A stretch of 64,000 nt of DNA from JACSRF01 sp964504445 (GTDB lineage Bacteria; Chloroflexota; Anaerolineae; Promineifilales; Promineifilaceae), in assembly GCA_964504445.1 (NCBI GenBank), contig CAZDEO010000001.1, positions 62,001 through 126,000 on the forward strand. The letters are read 5' to 3'. The notes beneath the pieces were generated by a model that ran no database searches, was not told where the DNA came from, and saw only the letters and a program-made list of their open reading frames with translations. Positions 8,491 through 18,000 of this stretch are shown here, piece by piece (within the stretch, counting starts at the first letter, position 1; every line of letters starts with the position of its first letter). Both the position numbers and the translations under genes were made by a program.

Positions 8491-9501
8491 TTACAAATAT
8501 CCCGCTTCCCGCAGCCACACTTCCGTGCGCCGCATGCCTTCTGCCAGGTCAACACGGGGCTGGTAGCCCAAAAGCCGCGTCGCTTTGGTGGTAGGATAGG
8601 CCGCCTGGCTGGTTAAAAAGCGTACCCGCTGCGGGTTCAGGGGTAGCCCCAGGCGAAAAACGCCATTAGCCCAAGCCAGCAGCCGCGCGCCCCACAGCGG
8701 AATCTGCCGGGGTTTGCGGCCACACATTTGCCCATAATAGCCAAAAAATGTGCGCCAATCCGTCACCGGGTCGGCAAAGTTAAAGGCTTCGCCCACAGCC
8801 TGGGGGTGGGTAGCTGCCAGCAACATGCCATCCACCAGGTTGTCGATGTACACCGGCCAGGCGTGGCCATGCCCGCCGCCAAAAAGTACCGGCGTGCCCT
8901 TTTGCACCAGTTGCAGCATTTGCACGCTCCACCCCTGAGAGCGTGGCCCGTACACCAGGGCAGGGCGCACCACGGCCATGTTCACCCCCAGCTCTTGGGC
9001 CAGGGCGGTGGCGTGGATTTCACCCAGGGCTTTGGTACGGCCGTACAAATCATTAGCCGTACTCGTATCCAGCGGATGATCCTCATCCACCTGGGGGCGC
9101 TGCGGCAGGCCATACGTGGCAATGGAGCTGACAAACACCAGGCGCGGGACCTCCGCCGCAGCCACCAGTCGCACCATCAGCTCGCTGGCGGTTACATTCA
9201 TGGCATACGCCTCCGCCTCCTGGTCTTGCACGCGCCCGCCGCCCAGCCACGCTGCCACGTGAAACACCACGTCTTGCCCTTTTACCAGTTCGCCCATGCG
9301 CGTTTCATCCAGCAAATCGGCCTGCATCAGCTGCACGCCTTGTTTTTGCAAGGCGGCAGCCTTTTGCAAATTGCGTCCGCTGCCGGTAACCGTAGCGTCT
9401 TCCTCTGCCGCCAGCCGCTCTGCCAGCCGCCCGCCAATGAAGCCAGTGGCCCCGGTGACCAGTACCTTTTTGTTTTGTAATGCGTCATTTGTGATGAACA
9501 T
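8491..9501 (-). CDS. NAD-dependent epimerase/dehydratase (extended SDR, 3-beta-HSD-like)
   Basis: The 336-residue protein has the extended short-chain dehydrogenase plan: the cofactor loop VTGATGFIGGRLAERL (about 15-30), DVVFHVAAW, catalytic Ser region VFVSSIATYG and the active-site pair in DLYGRTKALGE (YxxxK type). It continues with RPALVYGPRSQGW and a substrate-binding C-terminal half (VYIDNLVDGML). Members act on nucleotide sugars, sterols or hopanoid-type lipids; the residues here do not settle which. Start ATG at 9501. It is divergent from the DinG gene, whose promoter lies in the 146-base gap. Confidence 0.85.
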   Translation of the reverse strand: MFITNDALQNKKVLVTGATGFIGGRLAERLAAEEDATVTGSGRNLQKAAALQKQGVQLMQADLLDETRMGELVKGQDVVFHVAAWLGGGRVQDQEAEAYAMNVTASELMVRLVAAAEVPRLVFVSSIATYGLPQRPQVDEDHPLDTSTANDLYGRTKALGEIHATALAQELGVNMAVVRPALVYGPRSQGWSVQMLQLVQKGTPVLFGGGHGHAWPVYIDNLVDGMLLAATHPQAVGEAFNFADPVTDWRTFFGYYGQMCGRKPRQIPLWGARLLAWANGVFRLGLPLNPQRVRFLTSQAAYPTTKATRLLGYQPRVDLAEGMRRTEVWLREAGYL

Positions 9502-9562
9502 GGCGGCAATTGTAACCGGGAAGGGCTAAAAGTGCCGAAAGCCGTTCGAGTTAGAAAATCCG

Positions 9563-9571
9563 TGCTATAAT
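9563..9571 (+). promoter_or_regulatory. Extended -10 promoter upstream of dinG
   Basis: TGCTATAAT at 9563-9571 is a perfect extended -10 (TGnTATAAT). There is no good -35, which such promoters can do without. It lies 77 bases before the dinG ATG and points toward it. Confidence 0.5.
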
Positions 9572-9647
9572 CGTCCCCAGTGAAGGGTTGGCTAGTTTGT
9601 TGATTTGTGCCTGGCTCGCAACCAGCCACCCATCCAACTTTTGAATT

Positions 9648-12470
9648 ATGTCTACTACTTATGTCGCAGTTGATGTAGAAACCACCGGCTTTAATCCTGA
9701 CCGGGACGCCATTATTGAAGTAGGGGTCATTGTCTTCCGCGAGAATGATATTTTGGACGAGTTCACCTCGCTGGTGAATCCAGAGCGAGAGGTGCCGCCG
9801 GAAATCACGCGATTGACGGGCATTACCCAGGCTATGGTGGATGGGGCGCCATCCATGTTTACGCTGCGCTCGCGGCTACGGCCGTTGCTGGGCAACCACG
9901 TCATCATTGGCCACAACGTAGACTTCGACCTGGGCTTTCTCACCGCCGAGCGGCTGGGGGTGGGCAACCACCGCCTGGATACCGTGATTCTGGCTTCCAT
10001 TCTGGTGCCCGAAGCGGGGCGCTATGGCCTGGACGCCCTGGCGCGCCACCTGCACCTGCCCGACGCCGACAGCGGCCAAGACCACCGCGCTCTGGCCGAC
10101 GCCGAGCAAACGGTGGAGCTGTTTTTGGCGCTGAAGGAGCGCGCGCTAGCCTTAGATTTGGACCAGTTGGAAGAGATTGTGTTCAATGGGCAGCGCATTG
10201 GCTGGCCGGAAACCCTCTTTTTTGAAGAAGCGCTGGCCCTAAAAACCCGCGACGCCTTCAGCGGCGGTCCGCGCCGCCCGCGGGGCGCGCCGCTGTTTAA
10301 CCCACCCAAGCTGGACGGCCGTGTGCTGGCGCCTGCTGAAAAACCTACGCCCCTGGATGAAGCGGCCATTGTGGCCATGCTGCAGCCCGGCGGTAATTTC
10401 AGCCACGCCTTTGCCGGGTTTGAGCACCGGCCACAGCAGGTGCAAATGCTGGGGGCAGTAACCAACGCCTTTAACCAGGGGCAGCATTTGTTGGTGGAGG
10501 CGGGGACGGGTACGGGCAAGAGTGTGGCGTACTTGCTGCCAGCGGCGTTTTGGGCCTATGAAAACGGCCGTCGCGTGGTTATCTCCACCAACACCATCAA
10601 CCTGCAAGACCAGCTTGTGAACAAAGACATCCCCGCGCTGCAAAAGGCGCTGCCCTTCACGCTGCGCGCCGCCGTGCGCAAAGGGCGCAGCAACTACCTG
10701 TGTACGCGCCTCTTCCAGCAGCTGCGTCACAACGGCCCTCGCGACGCCGACGAAATGGTGATGCTGGCGCGGATATTGCTCTGGCTGCCCCACACGCAAA
10801 CGGGGGACGTGGCCGAGTTGGTGGTGCGCACCCCCGGCGAAAGGCTGGTGTGGCAGCGGCTCAATGGTGATAATGCCGTATGCACCATGGAACATTGCGC
10901 CACCGCCAACTGCCCCCTGCACCTGGCCCGCCGCCGCGCCGAACTGGCGCACATTGTCATTGTCAACCATGCCCTGCTGCTTTCCGACGTGGCTAATGGC
11001 GGCCACATTTTACCGGAGTTTACAGACCTGATTATTGACGAGGGACATCATTTGGAAGCGGCCGTGACCGATGGCCTGAGCTTCCGTGCCGACAAACGCT
11101 TTTTTGAGGCAATTTTGGATGAGGTGGTGAAACCTCGTTCCGGGCTGCTGGCGGAGGCGCAAACGGCCGTTGCTTCTGGCGTTCCCCCCGCCATGAGCGA
11201 CCAGTTCACAAGCATGGTGGACGCCACCCGCCGCGACGGGCAGCTAGCCGCCATTCGCCTGGACGAATTTTTTGAGACGCTGGCCTTTTTCTTGGAAGAC
11301 CACCTTAATCCCCGCGCCCAATTCGCCGAACAGATTCGCCTGCTGCCCGGCGTGCGTGCCCAGCCCAACTATGACGAGGTGGAAATAAGCTGGGACAACC
11401 TGAATAAGCAGCTCAAGGCCATTGCCAGAGGGTTTGCTAAACTTGGTGAGGCTATGGCGGAGCTCACCACCATGCACGACCTGGAAGAAGGGGAAGATTT
11501 GCGGCTGATGCTGCAAAATAACGCCACCAGGCTAGAAGAAACCCGCCAAAATATGCACGCCATCATCTCTGCTCCCAGTGATGAGATGATTTACTGGATA
11601 GAGGTCTTTAAGGATCGCATTTCGCTGCACGCCGCGCCGCTGAATGTTGGCCCCCTTGTCGAGCAGCACATCTTTCATGAGAAGGAAACAATCATCATTA
11701 CTTCGGCAACCTTACGCACGGCCGGACCAGACGCCCGCGAAGAGCCGACCTTTGGCTACCTGCGCGAGCGGCTGCATGCGGTCCATGCGGAAGAGCTGGC
11801 GGTAGGCTCCCCCTTTGATTACAAAAACAAAACGCTGCTTTTCCTGGCCAGCGACATGCCGGAACCCAACCAGCCGGGTTACCAGCAGTATGTGGAGCGG
11901 GCTATCATTGATGTGGCCACCGCGCTGGGAGGGCGCACGATGGCTCTTTTTACGGCCTATGGGCAGCTGCAGCAGACGGCCCGCGCCGTGGAAGGCCCGC
12001 TAAATGGGGCGGGCATTACCACGCTGGCCCAGGTGAGCGGCGCATCGCGGCAGCAGCTTTTGGCCCAGTTTGTGCAGCCGGGCAGCCGCGCCGTGCTGCT
12101 GGGCACGCGCTCTTTTTGGGAGGGGGTGGATGTGCCTGGCCCCGCTTTGCAGGCGGTGCTGCTGGTAAAGCTGCCCTTTGACGTGCCGTCGGACCCGATT
12201 TTTGCCGCCCGCTCGGAGACTTTTGACAATGCTTTTTTCCAATATTCGATTCCAGAGGCGGTGCTGCGCTTCCGCCAGGGGTTTGGGCGCCTCATTCGCC
12301 GCCAGGATGATGAGGGGGTGGTGGCAATTTTGGATAAACGGGTGCTGACCAAGCGGTACGGCCGTTACTTCTTAGACGCCCTGCCTGAATGTATGGTGCT
12401 GCGCCAGCGCACAGAGCGCCTGGGAGAATTAACGCTTCGTTGGCTGAATCGTAATAAAAAGGAGCTATAA
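9648..12470 (+). CDS. dinG: DinG-family ATP-dependent helicase with N-terminal 3'-5' exonuclease domain
   Basis: A 940-residue protein of the Gram-positive DinG layout. Residues 1-165 are a DnaQ-like exonuclease: ExoI DVETTGFN, ExoII HNVDFDLGFL, ExoIII HRALADAEQT. The XPD-like helicase follows: Walker A EAGTGTGKS (about 285), four cysteines at NYLC...AVCTMEHCATANC (about 351-425) suited to a 4Fe-4S cluster, Walker B IIDEGHHLE (about 463), and the C-terminal motifs GTRSFWEGVDVPG and FRQGFGRLIRR. DinG proteins unwind DNA and DNA:RNA structures during repair. The cysteine cluster suggests a true helicase, whereas some Gram-positive relatives have lost it. It appears monocistronic. Confidence 0.93.
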   Translation: MSTTYVAVDVETTGFNPDRDAIIEVGVIVFRENDILDEFTSLVNPEREVPPEITRLTGITQAMVDGAPSMFTLRSRLRPLLGNHVIIGHNVDFDLGFLTAERLGVGNHRLDTVILASILVPEAGRYGLDALARHLHLPDADSGQDHRALADAEQTVELFLALKERALALDLDQLEEIVFNGQRIGWPETLFFEEALALKTRDAFSGGPRRPRGAPLFNPPKLDGRVLAPAEKPTPLDEAAIVAMLQPGGNFSHAFAGFEHRPQQVQMLGAVTNAFNQGQHLLVEAGTGTGKSVAYLLPAAFWAYENGRRVVISTNTINLQDQLVNKDIPALQKALPFTLRAAVRKGRSNYLCTRLFQQLRHNGPRDADEMVMLARILLWLPHTQTGDVAELVVRTPGERLVWQRLNGDNAVCTMEHCATANCPLHLARRRAELAHIVIVNHALLLSDVANGGHILPEFTDLIIDEGHHLEAAVTDGLSFRADKRFFEAILDEVVKPRSGLLAEAQTAVASGVPPAMSDQFTSMVDATRRDGQLAAIRLDEFFETLAFFLEDHLNPRAQFAEQIRLLPGVRAQPNYDEVEISWDNLNKQLKAIARGFAKLGEAMAELTTMHDLEEGEDLRLMLQNNATRLEETRQNMHAIISAPSDEMIYWIEVFKDRISLHAAPLNVGPLVEQHIFHEKETIIITSATLRTAGPDAREEPTFGYLRERLHAVHAEELAVGSPFDYKNKTLLFLASDMPEPNQPGYQQYVERAIIDVATALGGRTMALFTAYGQLQQTARAVEGPLNGAGITTLAQVSGASRQQLLAQFVQPGSRAVLLGTRSFWEGVDVPGPALQAVLLVKLPFDVPSDPIFAARSETFDNAFFQYSIPEAVLRFRQGFGRLIRRQDDEGVVAILDKRVLTKRYGRYFLDALPECMVLRQRTERLGELTLRWLNRNKKEL

Positions 12471-12562
12471 TTCGGTACGATTGGGCCATAGCCCGCAGGT
12501 ATTGTTTCCCCATAAAATTTGCAAACAATCAAGAGAGGGAACATAAAAATCCAAATTAAGCC

Positions 12563-12569
12563 AAGGAGG
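12563..12569 (+). promoter_or_regulatory. Ribosome-binding site that fixes a TTG start
   Basis: AAGGAGG at 12563-12569, six bases before TTG 12576. The frame is open further upstream, but this perfect site and the signal peptide that follows make the TTG the likely start. Confidence 0.75.
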
Positions 12570-12575
12570 CATATT

Positions 12576-14906
12576 TTGAAGACGACACACACCCAACTTC
12601 GTTTATTCTTGCTGCTCATGCTGGTACTGAGCCTGGTTTTGGTGGCATGCGGTGGAAACGGAGAAAATACACCAGAAGTAGAAACAGCCAGTGAGCCGAC
12701 AACAGCGCCAACGGCCGTGCCTACGGAACCGCCAGCAACGGAGACCCCGGAACCAACAGCAACCCCGGAACCCACGGCAACGCCCAACCCAACGGCTGGC
12801 TTTGCTACCTTTGAGTCGCTGGAAGACGGCGTCGTGCTGCTATATCCGCAAGATTGGTTTACAGAAAACATGTTTGGATTCATGCTTTTTGCCTCCAATC
12901 AGGAGCTAATTGATGCCCCCGATCCTGGTGAAGAGGGTGGCATTGTGTTGGTAGTAGCGGGTGATACGGCCGAATTTGAGACGACAGACCCCGAACAGGC
13001 GATTGAACAGGCAATTACGGACTTTGACCTGGGCGAAGATGCGGAAGTGGTCTCTGGCCCAGAGAATATTACGGTAAACGGTGTGAGTGGCTCTAAGGCG
13101 CTCATTTATGCCACCAGCGATAATGACACGCCGCTTTCTGCCCTGGTTGCCCTTCTTATTGATGATGACCGCGCCGCCATTTTCTTTGGCGTAACGCCCC
13201 GTGAAAGCGAAGCAGAGTTTATGCCTACTTTTGAGGCGATGCTGAACACGTTAACATTGAGCGCCCCGGTGGTGGCAGAACCTCAGGGTATGAACCTGGA
13301 AGATCCCACGGGCGTGCTAACCCTTGGCGAGCCGGGTACGGGGACGCTGGCCGGGCCAGAGGAAATGGCAACCTGGCTCTTTATTGGCGTGGCCGGGGAC
13401 ATGCTTTCGGTGTCGGTAACGCCCCTGGGTGAGGACTTTGATCTGGTTATGGATGTGGTGGATGCCAACGGCCGTTCCCTGGTTAATGGCCCCATTGATA
13501 GCTCTTTCGGCGAAGAAAGGGTTTCCGGCGTGATGATTGATGCCAATGGGCAATACTACGTGCTGGTTAGCGGCTATAGTGGCAGCACCGGCGACTACCA
13601 GGTGCTGGTGCAAGCAAGCGGCGAAGTTTATGCTAATTCTGGTCCCATTGCCCTGGGCGAAACAGTCTTGAGTACCGTCTTGAACGACGCCGTGGCAGAA
13701 TGGTCCTTTGATGCCGCAGCGGGAGATGTGGTAGACATTACTGTAACCCCGCTGGATGACCTGGATGCGGTGGTAGACGTGGTAGACACCAACGGCAATT
13801 CCATTTTGCCAGATGGCGAAGTAGATAATTCCTTTGGCACAGAAGAATTGCTCGACGTAACCATTCCATCCGCTGGGCCGTATACCATTGTCGTGCGCGG
13901 CTTTGCGGGCGGCACGGGCAGCTTCTCCTTGCTGCTGCAGCAAGGAGGCGGTGGGCGAAGTGGAACCGCCCCTGCTGGCACCGTGCTGGTTTTGGGTGAC
14001 GTAGGCACCGGCACATTAACCGATGCGGGCACCCAAACCTGGAGCTTCTATGCGGAAGCGGGTGACGTGGTCGATGTGACGGTGCTGCCGCTGGATGAAG
14101 AATTCGATGTGGTGGTGGATGTCTTAGACAGCAATGGCTTCTCCATTTTGGATGATGGAGAGCAAGATAGATCTTTTGATATCGAATACATTCGCGTTTT
14201 GTTTATTGAGGAAGATGGTTACTACACGGTAGCCGTGCGCGGCTACGAAGGCAGCACCGGCAACTATGAGGTATTGGTAGACGAGTCTCTGGGTGGTTTG
14301 CCGGGCAGCATCGTCTTTGCCGCCGACACGCTGGAAGAAGGGGAAACCCATGATTTTCCCTTTACCGCTGGCGAAGGTGAGACGGTACGCATTTATGTAG
14401 ATCCTGATTTTGGGATGGACGTGGTTGTTAGCTTGTTTAACGATGATACGGACGAACTGCTGGAAGAGGTGGATGCCAGCACGGGGTTTGAGGAAATCAT
14501 CTTTGACGTGCCGGAGCTGGCTAATTACTATTTCCAGGTTTCTGGCTTTGAGGGCAGCACGGGCTACTATGAAGCAACTATCCTGGCAACAGACCTGGCA
14601 TACGTGGAGCTGGCTGGGGGTGATGGCGTGTACGGCCGTTTCGGGGAAGAAGGGCTGCTCGAATATTTCTTCAACGCCCTGGCTGGCGATACCCTGACCA
14701 TCTCTGTCTCTTCCGACGAGAACTCCGACATTGTAGTTAGGATCAGCGACCTGGATGACAACATCCTGGCGGAAATAGACGACGCTTTGTCCGGTGATGA
14801 CGAAGTGCTGACCTACACCTTTGCCGCCGACACGCTGGCTATCATTACCATAGAAGATTTCTATAGCGGGCAGGGCCAATTCTTCATGGACATTACCCTT
14901 GAATAA
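12576..14906 (+). CDS. Surface lipoprotein with repeated pre-peptidase C-terminal (PPC) domains
   Basis: Translation from TTG 12576 gives 776 residues. A hydrophobic signal ends in the lipobox LVLVAC (Cys about 27), so the protein is lipid-anchored outside. A Thr/Pro linker (TPEPTATPEPTATPNPT) follows, then a DcrB/PsbP-like region (about 70-225). Four to five copies of a roughly 105-residue beta-sandwich come next, each with GDxxDVTVxPLDxxFDxVVDVxDxNG and YYxVxVxGYxGSTGxYxV. These match bacterial PPC domains, usually found on secreted peptidases. No peptidase domain is present, so the role is probably adhesive or structural. The protein is very acidic. A strong terminator follows the gene. 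Confidence 0.85.
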   Translation: MKTTHTQLRLFLLLMLVLSLVLVACGGNGENTPEVETASEPTTAPTAVPTEPPATETPEPTATPEPTATPNPTAGFATFESLEDGVVLLYPQDWFTENMFGFMLFASNQELIDAPDPGEEGGIVLVVAGDTAEFETTDPEQAIEQAITDFDLGEDAEVVSGPENITVNGVSGSKALIYATSDNDTPLSALVALLIDDDRAAIFFGVTPRESEAEFMPTFEAMLNTLTLSAPVVAEPQGMNLEDPTGVLTLGEPGTGTLAGPEEMATWLFIGVAGDMLSVSVTPLGEDFDLVMDVVDANGRSLVNGPIDSSFGEERVSGVMIDANGQYYVLVSGYSGSTGDYQVLVQASGEVYANSGPIALGETVLSTVLNDAVAEWSFDAAAGDVVDITVTPLDDLDAVVDVVDTNGNSILPDGEVDNSFGTEELLDVTIPSAGPYTIVVRGFAGGTGSFSLLLQQGGGGRSGTAPAGTVLVLGDVGTGTLTDAGTQTWSFYAEAGDVVDVTVLPLDEEFDVVVDVLDSNGFSILDDGEQDRSFDIEYIRVLFIEEDGYYTVAVRGYEGSTGNYEVLVDESLGGLPGSIVFAADTLEEGETHDFPFTAGEGETVRIYVDPDFGMDVVVSLFNDDTDELLEEVDASTGFEEIIFDVPELANYYFQVSGFEGSTGYYEATILATDLAYVELAGGDGVYGRFGEEGLLEYFFNALAGDTLTISVSSDENSDIVVRISDLDDNILAEIDDALSGDDEVLTYTFAADTLAIITIEDFYSGQGQFFMDITLE

Positions 14907-14930
14907 GGGGTGTTCTGCTTGAACCAAAAA

Positions 14931-14960
14931 GAGCTGTCGGGATGCCCCGACAGCTCTTTT
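14931..14960. terminator. Bidirectional intrinsic terminator
   Basis: GAGCTGTCGGG (14931-14941) and CCCGACAGCTC (14946-14956) form a perfect 11-bp stem with a 4-base loop. The stem is flanked by an A-run on the left and a run of seven T on the right. It can end transcription of the PPC lipoprotein gene from the left and of the alpha-2-macroglobulin gene from the right. Confidence 0.9.
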
Positions 14961-15025
14961 TTTGTGCCTGGGTAAAGGTGATGGGCAATTACCCGATCAC
15001 CTGCCACCTTTCATGCTTTTAGATC

Positions 15026-18000
15026 TCACTCAGTAATCGTAAACAACAGCCCCTCTGAACGGCCGAACACTTCCGGGAAGAACTCTTGCCGTGCCGTAGC
15101 GGGCATGACCTGAAACTCGCCGGGAATGTTGGCCTGTAAGGTGTAGGTATATTGGTAAGTACCAGCGGGCAGGAAGCGGGCAAAGAACACCGCTTCCGCA
15201 TCGCGGAATTCCATGCGGTTGAAGTACCACCAGCCCCAATAGCCGTAGCGATACGACTCATCGGTACGTTGGAAGGTGGGGCCAACGCCAGAGGCGCTGG
15301 TAGCCAGGTTGGGGTCAATGGCCTCAGCCCCGGCGGGCAGCGGGTCGCGCACCACGGCGTAAACCAGGTCGTTCGGGGCAATGATGGTTAGTTCGACTCG
15401 TATCTGCTGCCCCGCCGCAATTTCGCTAATGGGATCACAGCTTTCTGCCTCAGGGTCGCAGGCGGCATCGTAGTAGGTGCGCTGCACGGTAATGCCGCGG
15501 CTGACGGCGCTGACGCTTTCCGCCAGCAGGAAGCTGTTGAGGTGCATGGTGTAGTAGAGACGGCCGTTACCCGCTCCATGCTGGAAATCGAAGAAGTTCA
15601 CCGCATCGGGAACCAGCTCGCTGAGGGGAACAGCCGTGCTTTCATAGGTAGTGATGTTTTGTGCCGTAAAGGTTCCCTGCACTTCTGGCTGCAAATTGAC
15701 CACCAGCGCATAATCAAAGTTGGCTTCCAACTCGCCCGTTTGCGCCATCCAGTTGGCCAGGGCCAAAATGCTCCAGGCAGTGTCGTGGGGCGTGGCCCAA
15801 AGTTGGGCCTGGCGGGCCACCATCAGCCAGCGTACGGCCCCTGGCAGCAAATTGTTCCGGGGCTGGGTGCGGGCCAACACGTCAATGATCACGGCCGTAT
15901 TCCGCACGTCGCTGTCCAGGTTCGACCAATGCCCCCAGGGATCCTCCCAGTGCGTGCCCGTGGCGCTGATGATGGCGCTGTCATTCAGGTCATTTAGCAA
16001 AATGTCCCGGTTCGCCGGCGTGTAATCCGTGCCGTCATAGATGTCCACCAGCAGCGCTTTGGCATAGGGGCTAAGCCGGTCCCGATGCTCGCTGACGTAG
16101 GCGTCGTAGAGGTCAGGATGGTCCGTGCCCAGGCGGTAGAGAATGTAGAGATAGAAGATTTGCCGGTTGACTTCATAGGTCTGGTTCAGGGTGTCCGGTT
16201 CGTCTAGCCAGCGATTGAGCAGGTTACGGCCGTCTGCCAGCACCGCTTCCGGCACGTCATAGCCCGCATCGGCTGCCTGCACCAGGGTAAAAAGTACGTA
16301 AGCCGTCAGGTATTCGTCTTGCTCACCGTTGGTGCACCAGCCCCAGCCGCCGCCGGGAAGCTGCTGGGCCACAATGTCGGCAATTTGCTGCGGAACCAGA
16401 GCATCCAGTTGGCTGCGCAGCCCCGGATCCAGATCCAGGTTGCGTAGGGCGCGGGCTGTCACCGCGTTGGGCAGCAGGCGATTGGCCACGGCATGGGCGC
16501 ACGCCGTTTCGTAAGGCTCTTCTTCCAGCACCGTCAGGCTGTCTACCAGGGCTGCCGCCAGTGAGGGGCTTAGGGTGACGTTAACCGTGCCCCGCCGCAG
16601 GTCGGCGTTGGGCGGCACCAGCACGGCTTCTACCTGGCGTCCGGCCTCGTCTAGCACGCCGGAGCTGCCCACAATGTCTTCGGCATCATAGCGGTAGACG
16701 GGGATGACGTTGTCAGGGCCAACGCCAAAGCTAGGCTTGGTGGCGTCGCGGAAGCCGCCTCCGGCGACGCGGAAGGTCAGATCGGCTGCGGTGCCGTCTT
16801 CTACTGTTACCTGCCAGCGTACCAGGCTACGGCCGTTGGCGGGCACGGTCACCTGCTTATCCGCCAGATCACCGCTCAGGCTGCTGGCCTCCAGGCTGAC
16901 GGTGGCGTCAATGGCGCTGCCGGTATTGTTGTTCACAATGGCGCCCAATTCCACCACGTCCCCCACGGTGAAGAAGCGGGGCGTGACGGGACGGATGAGC
17001 AGGGGCAGCGTTACCACGATATCGGTACTGTTCTGGCCTACCAGGGAATCGGCAGTGGCGGCTTTGCTGCTTAGCCGCCAGGTGGTCAGGGTGTCGGGCA
17101 GGGGGATTTCTACCTGGGCTTGCCCGTTAGCGTCGGTGACCAGGGTGGCGCGCCAGTAGGCGGTGTCGGGGAAGTCGCGGCGCACGCGCTCTTCCTCATC
17201 CCCTACGGCGCGGGACAGGGCAGATTCGGCCACGTCACCGCCGCCGCCGCCCCGACCGCCGCCTTCCACGGGTAGTTCTGCTTCCAGCCCTTCACCAGAG
17301 ATGATGAGACCGCTGCCGGTCTGGCTGTACATGGGTAGGGGTTTGTAGAAGGCGTCTTGAATGGCTGGGGCGTTGTCCTCTTTCAGGGTAAGGACGGCCA
17401 AATCTACTAGAGCCAGGGAGAAGCTGGCCTGGACGGGGCGCCCCAGGTAATCGGTGATGGTGACGTCGTAAACGGCCGTTTCCCCCGGTGTAAATCTATC
17501 GGTTTGCGGCGCCAGGGTGATGTTGAGCGTCAACTGGCTTGGTGAAACCTCAATTTCGGCCATGCCCACGCGGATGTCTGCATAGGGATTGTCTGTGCCA
17601 GGGGTGACGGGTTTAACGGCCGTTACCGTCACGTACACGTTGGGTGCATACAGGTCAGGAATAGGAATTTCCAGAATGTCGCTGTTGGTTTGCAAAGTGA
17701 CCAGCCGCTGCTCAATGAGGCGACCGCGTTCAATGGTTAGCCAGGCCTGCACTGGGCCGGCAAAAGGCGACTGCACCAACAGGCGTGCCGTATCGCCCGG
17801 CTGGTACGTTTGCTGGTCCAGTACCAACTCCATGCGCCGTTCTTTCTGGTCTGTGCGCCAGCCCACAAAGTTGCTGTCCGTTACCCAAAGGTAGGTGCTG
17901 CTGGTTTGCTGGCGGCCTGTGCTGTCCGTCACGGTGGCGGTGGCCACGTAAGAGCCGCCAAAGTCTGGCATAAAGCTGGCCGTAGCGCGTCCCTGGCTGT

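Noticed and set aside
12464..12472. TATAAT at the end of dinG as promoter for the PPC lipoprotein
   Set aside because: No acceptable -35 at 15-19 bases and no extended -10; cannot be supported.
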